Of a stretch of DNA of 64,000 bases, positions 62,695 to 64,000 are shown piece after piece. Source of the stretch: Parachlamydiales bacterium. GTDB taxonomy: Bacteria > Chlamydiota > Chlamydiia > Chlamydiales > SM23-39. The stretch's first letter is position 1; the number at the start of each line of letters is the position of its first letter. Position numbers and translations under genes: made by a program. The notes under the pieces are model-generated. The model was not told the origin of the DNA. It did no database searches and saw nothing but the letters and a program-made list of their open reading frames with translations. The DNA lies in contig JAIBBX010000005.1 in assembly GCA_019694475.1 (NCBI GenBank), positions 1 to 64,000 on the forward strand, read 5' to 3'.

Positions 62695-64000
62695 AGACTA
62701 TAAATTGGAATTTGTTTTCCGTTGAATGAGATTTCATCCACTTTTCGGTAGTTGAATTGATTTTCCGTTAGTACTTTGGTCCTTTCACTAACCAAAATAG
62801 GCACCGAATATTTCACAGTAAGTTTTTTTAGATGGTGTGCCAAATCAACCGGTTCGCCAATAGCTGTGTAGGAATGCGTGAATTTTGAACCCATGTCGCC
62901 CACCTGAGCGGTCCCGGTGTCGATTCCGATGCCGATTTTCCGATCCTTTGAGATGGCGGTCATTGCAAGAGCCGCTTTGACGGCTAAGCTAGCGTGATTC
63001 TGTTCTGGAAATGGCGCGCCCCAGAAAGCAGCGAGCTGATCTCTCACATATCTATCGAGCACACCTTTTTCTCGGAATACGATTTCGCTCACATCGGTCA
63101 AATAACCGTTGAGAAACTCTTTTAACTGTGGAGCGCTTAAATTTGCCGCGATTTTAGGAAAGTCCCAAATCTCGCCAAAAAGAACTGTGATTTCTTTGCT
63201 TTCTCCGGCAACTGTAAAAGTTCCTTTTTTTTGGAGCATTTGATCCAAAGTCCCTGCTGAGACCGTTTCTCCGAAGATTTTTTTGATCTCTTTTTTGTGT
63301 TTTATATCTCCGACAATCACGCTCAAAAGATCGAGAACAAAAATGATTGCTAAAGTGGGAAGAGGGAAGAAGAAAGAGAGGACAAGACCATGCTGGCTCC
63401 AGGCCCAATAGTTGATCGCTTCAAGGATGCCCAGAATCGCCAATGAGGCGATAAAGGCTGTTAGGTGGCTGATAAAAGGGAAGGTGAGCGCGGCAATCGC
63501 GCCCACGATGAGGACGATGAGTACCGCTAACCCTCGGCCCCAATGCGGTTTATAGGGGAGGTAATTTTCGATGATCCCGTTTGCGATCGTTGCTTGGACT
63601 TCAACACCGGGAAAGGCGGGAGAAATTGCCGTCGTCATTAAATCCGAAGAAGCGGTAGCAGATAATCCGATGAAAATGAGCTTGCCTTGCACCTGTTTGG
63701 AATCGACTTTTCCATTGAGAAGATCGACAGCCGAAAGGTAAGGGAATGAAAACGGAGGACCCTCGAAAGGGATCAAAATACGCCCCCAGGGGTCGGTGTG
63801 GATGGTTCGATTGCCGAGGCTGATCGATTGGATCACTTGAAAATCGTTCACTTTGGTTGAAACGATGCCCGTAAAAGGGGCAGAGAGAAATTCCTTTGCT
63901 GCGGCAAGTGCAAAGGCTGGATAGACTTTTTCTTGATCGCGCATAATAAGAGGAGAAAAGCGTAAGATCCCGTCTGAATCGATCGTGGTGTTGAGAAATC
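62685..64000 (-). CDS. CHASE2 - class III adenylate/guanylate cyclase-like protein, partial at 5' end
   Basis: The frame is open to the window edge (FLNTTIDSDGILR is readable upstream of the first ATG at 63944), so the gene begins outside the window. It has a CHASE2 sensor, three membrane helices, then a class III cyclase domain. Key residues look altered: LFGEIWDF has Glu for the first metal Asp, DRYVRDQLAAFWGAP keeps the second Asp, and YTAIGEPVDLAHHL has Asp and His where catalytic Asn and Arg are expected. It may thus be a poorly active or regulatory cyclase. Confidence 0.82.
   Translation of the reverse strand, partial: FLNTTIDSDGILRFSPLIMRDQEKVYPAFALAAAKEFLSAPFTGIVSTKVNDFQVIQSISLGNRTIHTDPWGRILIPFEGPPFSFPYLSAVDLLNGKVDSKQVQGKLIFIGLSATASSDLMTTAISPAFPGVEVQATIANGIIENYLPYKPHWGRGLAVLIVLIVGAIAALTFPFISHLTAFIASLAILGILEAINYWAWSQHGLVLSFFFPLPTLAIIFVLDLLSVIVGDIKHKKEIKKIFGETVSAGTLDQMLQKKGTFTVAGESKEITVLFGEIWDFPKIAANLSAPQLKEFLNGYLTDVSEIVFREKGVLDRYVRDQLAAFWGAPFPEQNHASLAVKAALAMTAISKDRKIGIGIDTGTAQVGDMGSKFTHSYTAIGEPVDLAHHLKKLTVKYSVPILVSERTKVLTENQFNYRKVDEISFNGKQIPIYSLTG

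Overview
This window is a chromosomal segment of a member of the Chlamydiota, most likely an amoeba- or environment-associated chlamydia (Waddlia/Parachlamydia/Simkania-like) rather than a vertebrate Chlamydia. The main evidence is a MurC-Ddl fusion, the run murD - LysM protein - ftsW - murG - murC/ddl - ftsQ followed by a STAS protein, miaA, a coiled-coil protein, rsfS, fabF and a Nudix gene (from memory the same order as C. trachomatis CT758-CT771), an AroDE fusion, a TrpR-controlled trp operon, and three tandem MOMP-like porins of the Legionella/Waddlia type. The genus is an inference.

Layout. 1-939: a GxxExxY nuclease-like gene set between a 57-bp tandem array and a 92-bp tandem array. 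940-8993: a DMT exporter, then a tightly overlapping peptidoglycan/division operon. 8990-9634: a HigBA toxin-antitoxin pair on the other strand. 9845-11432: khpA, a STAS protein, miaA. 11442-15187 (minus): a RING-like protein and three MOMP-like porins. 15359-23144: coiled-coil protein, type III glutamine synthetase, nadD, rsfS, fabF, Nudix, a glycosyltransferase-like gene, bioY. 23358-27607: an Inc-like protein, a LicD-family protein, two membrane-anchored GT2 glycosyltransferases and two small unknown genes. 27797-33593: a PlsC-ACP-acyl-ligase fusion, cysS, a winged-helix protein, a YVTN propeller. 34326-38285: two large effector candidates. 38282-48232: lysS, then trpR-trpE-trpG-trpDC-trpFB-trpA-DAHP synthase-aroDE. 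48229-49859: an M91/NleD-like metallopeptidase and a small membrane protein. 50019-58515: priA with two neighbours, then sucC, sucD, an M50 protease, a lipoprotein and an MFS transporter. 58670-64000: a third large effector candidate, two unknown genes, and a CHASE2-cyclase-like protein cut by the window edge.

How it works together. The trp/aro operon should carry erythrose-4-phosphate and PEP toward shikimate and chorismate toward tryptophan. A TrpR-like operator overlaps the promoter -10, and two mutually exclusive hairpins lie between trpR and trpE, one hiding the trpE ribosome binding site. Unlike pathogenic Chlamydia, this organism keeps trpE and trpG.

The most novel material is the putative secreted set. 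Three large proteins (34326, 36102, 58670) each carry a CKxxxDRG sequence that fits the CX5R phosphatase loop of SopB/IpgD-type phosphoinositide phosphatases. These three genes and the Inc-like gene at 23358 all have the same extended -10 sequence, TGTTATAAT, just upstream; for two of them the predicted transcript start is at the start codon. A RING-like protein and an NleD-like metalloprotease add to this host-interaction repertoire. Functions of these are inferences from motifs.
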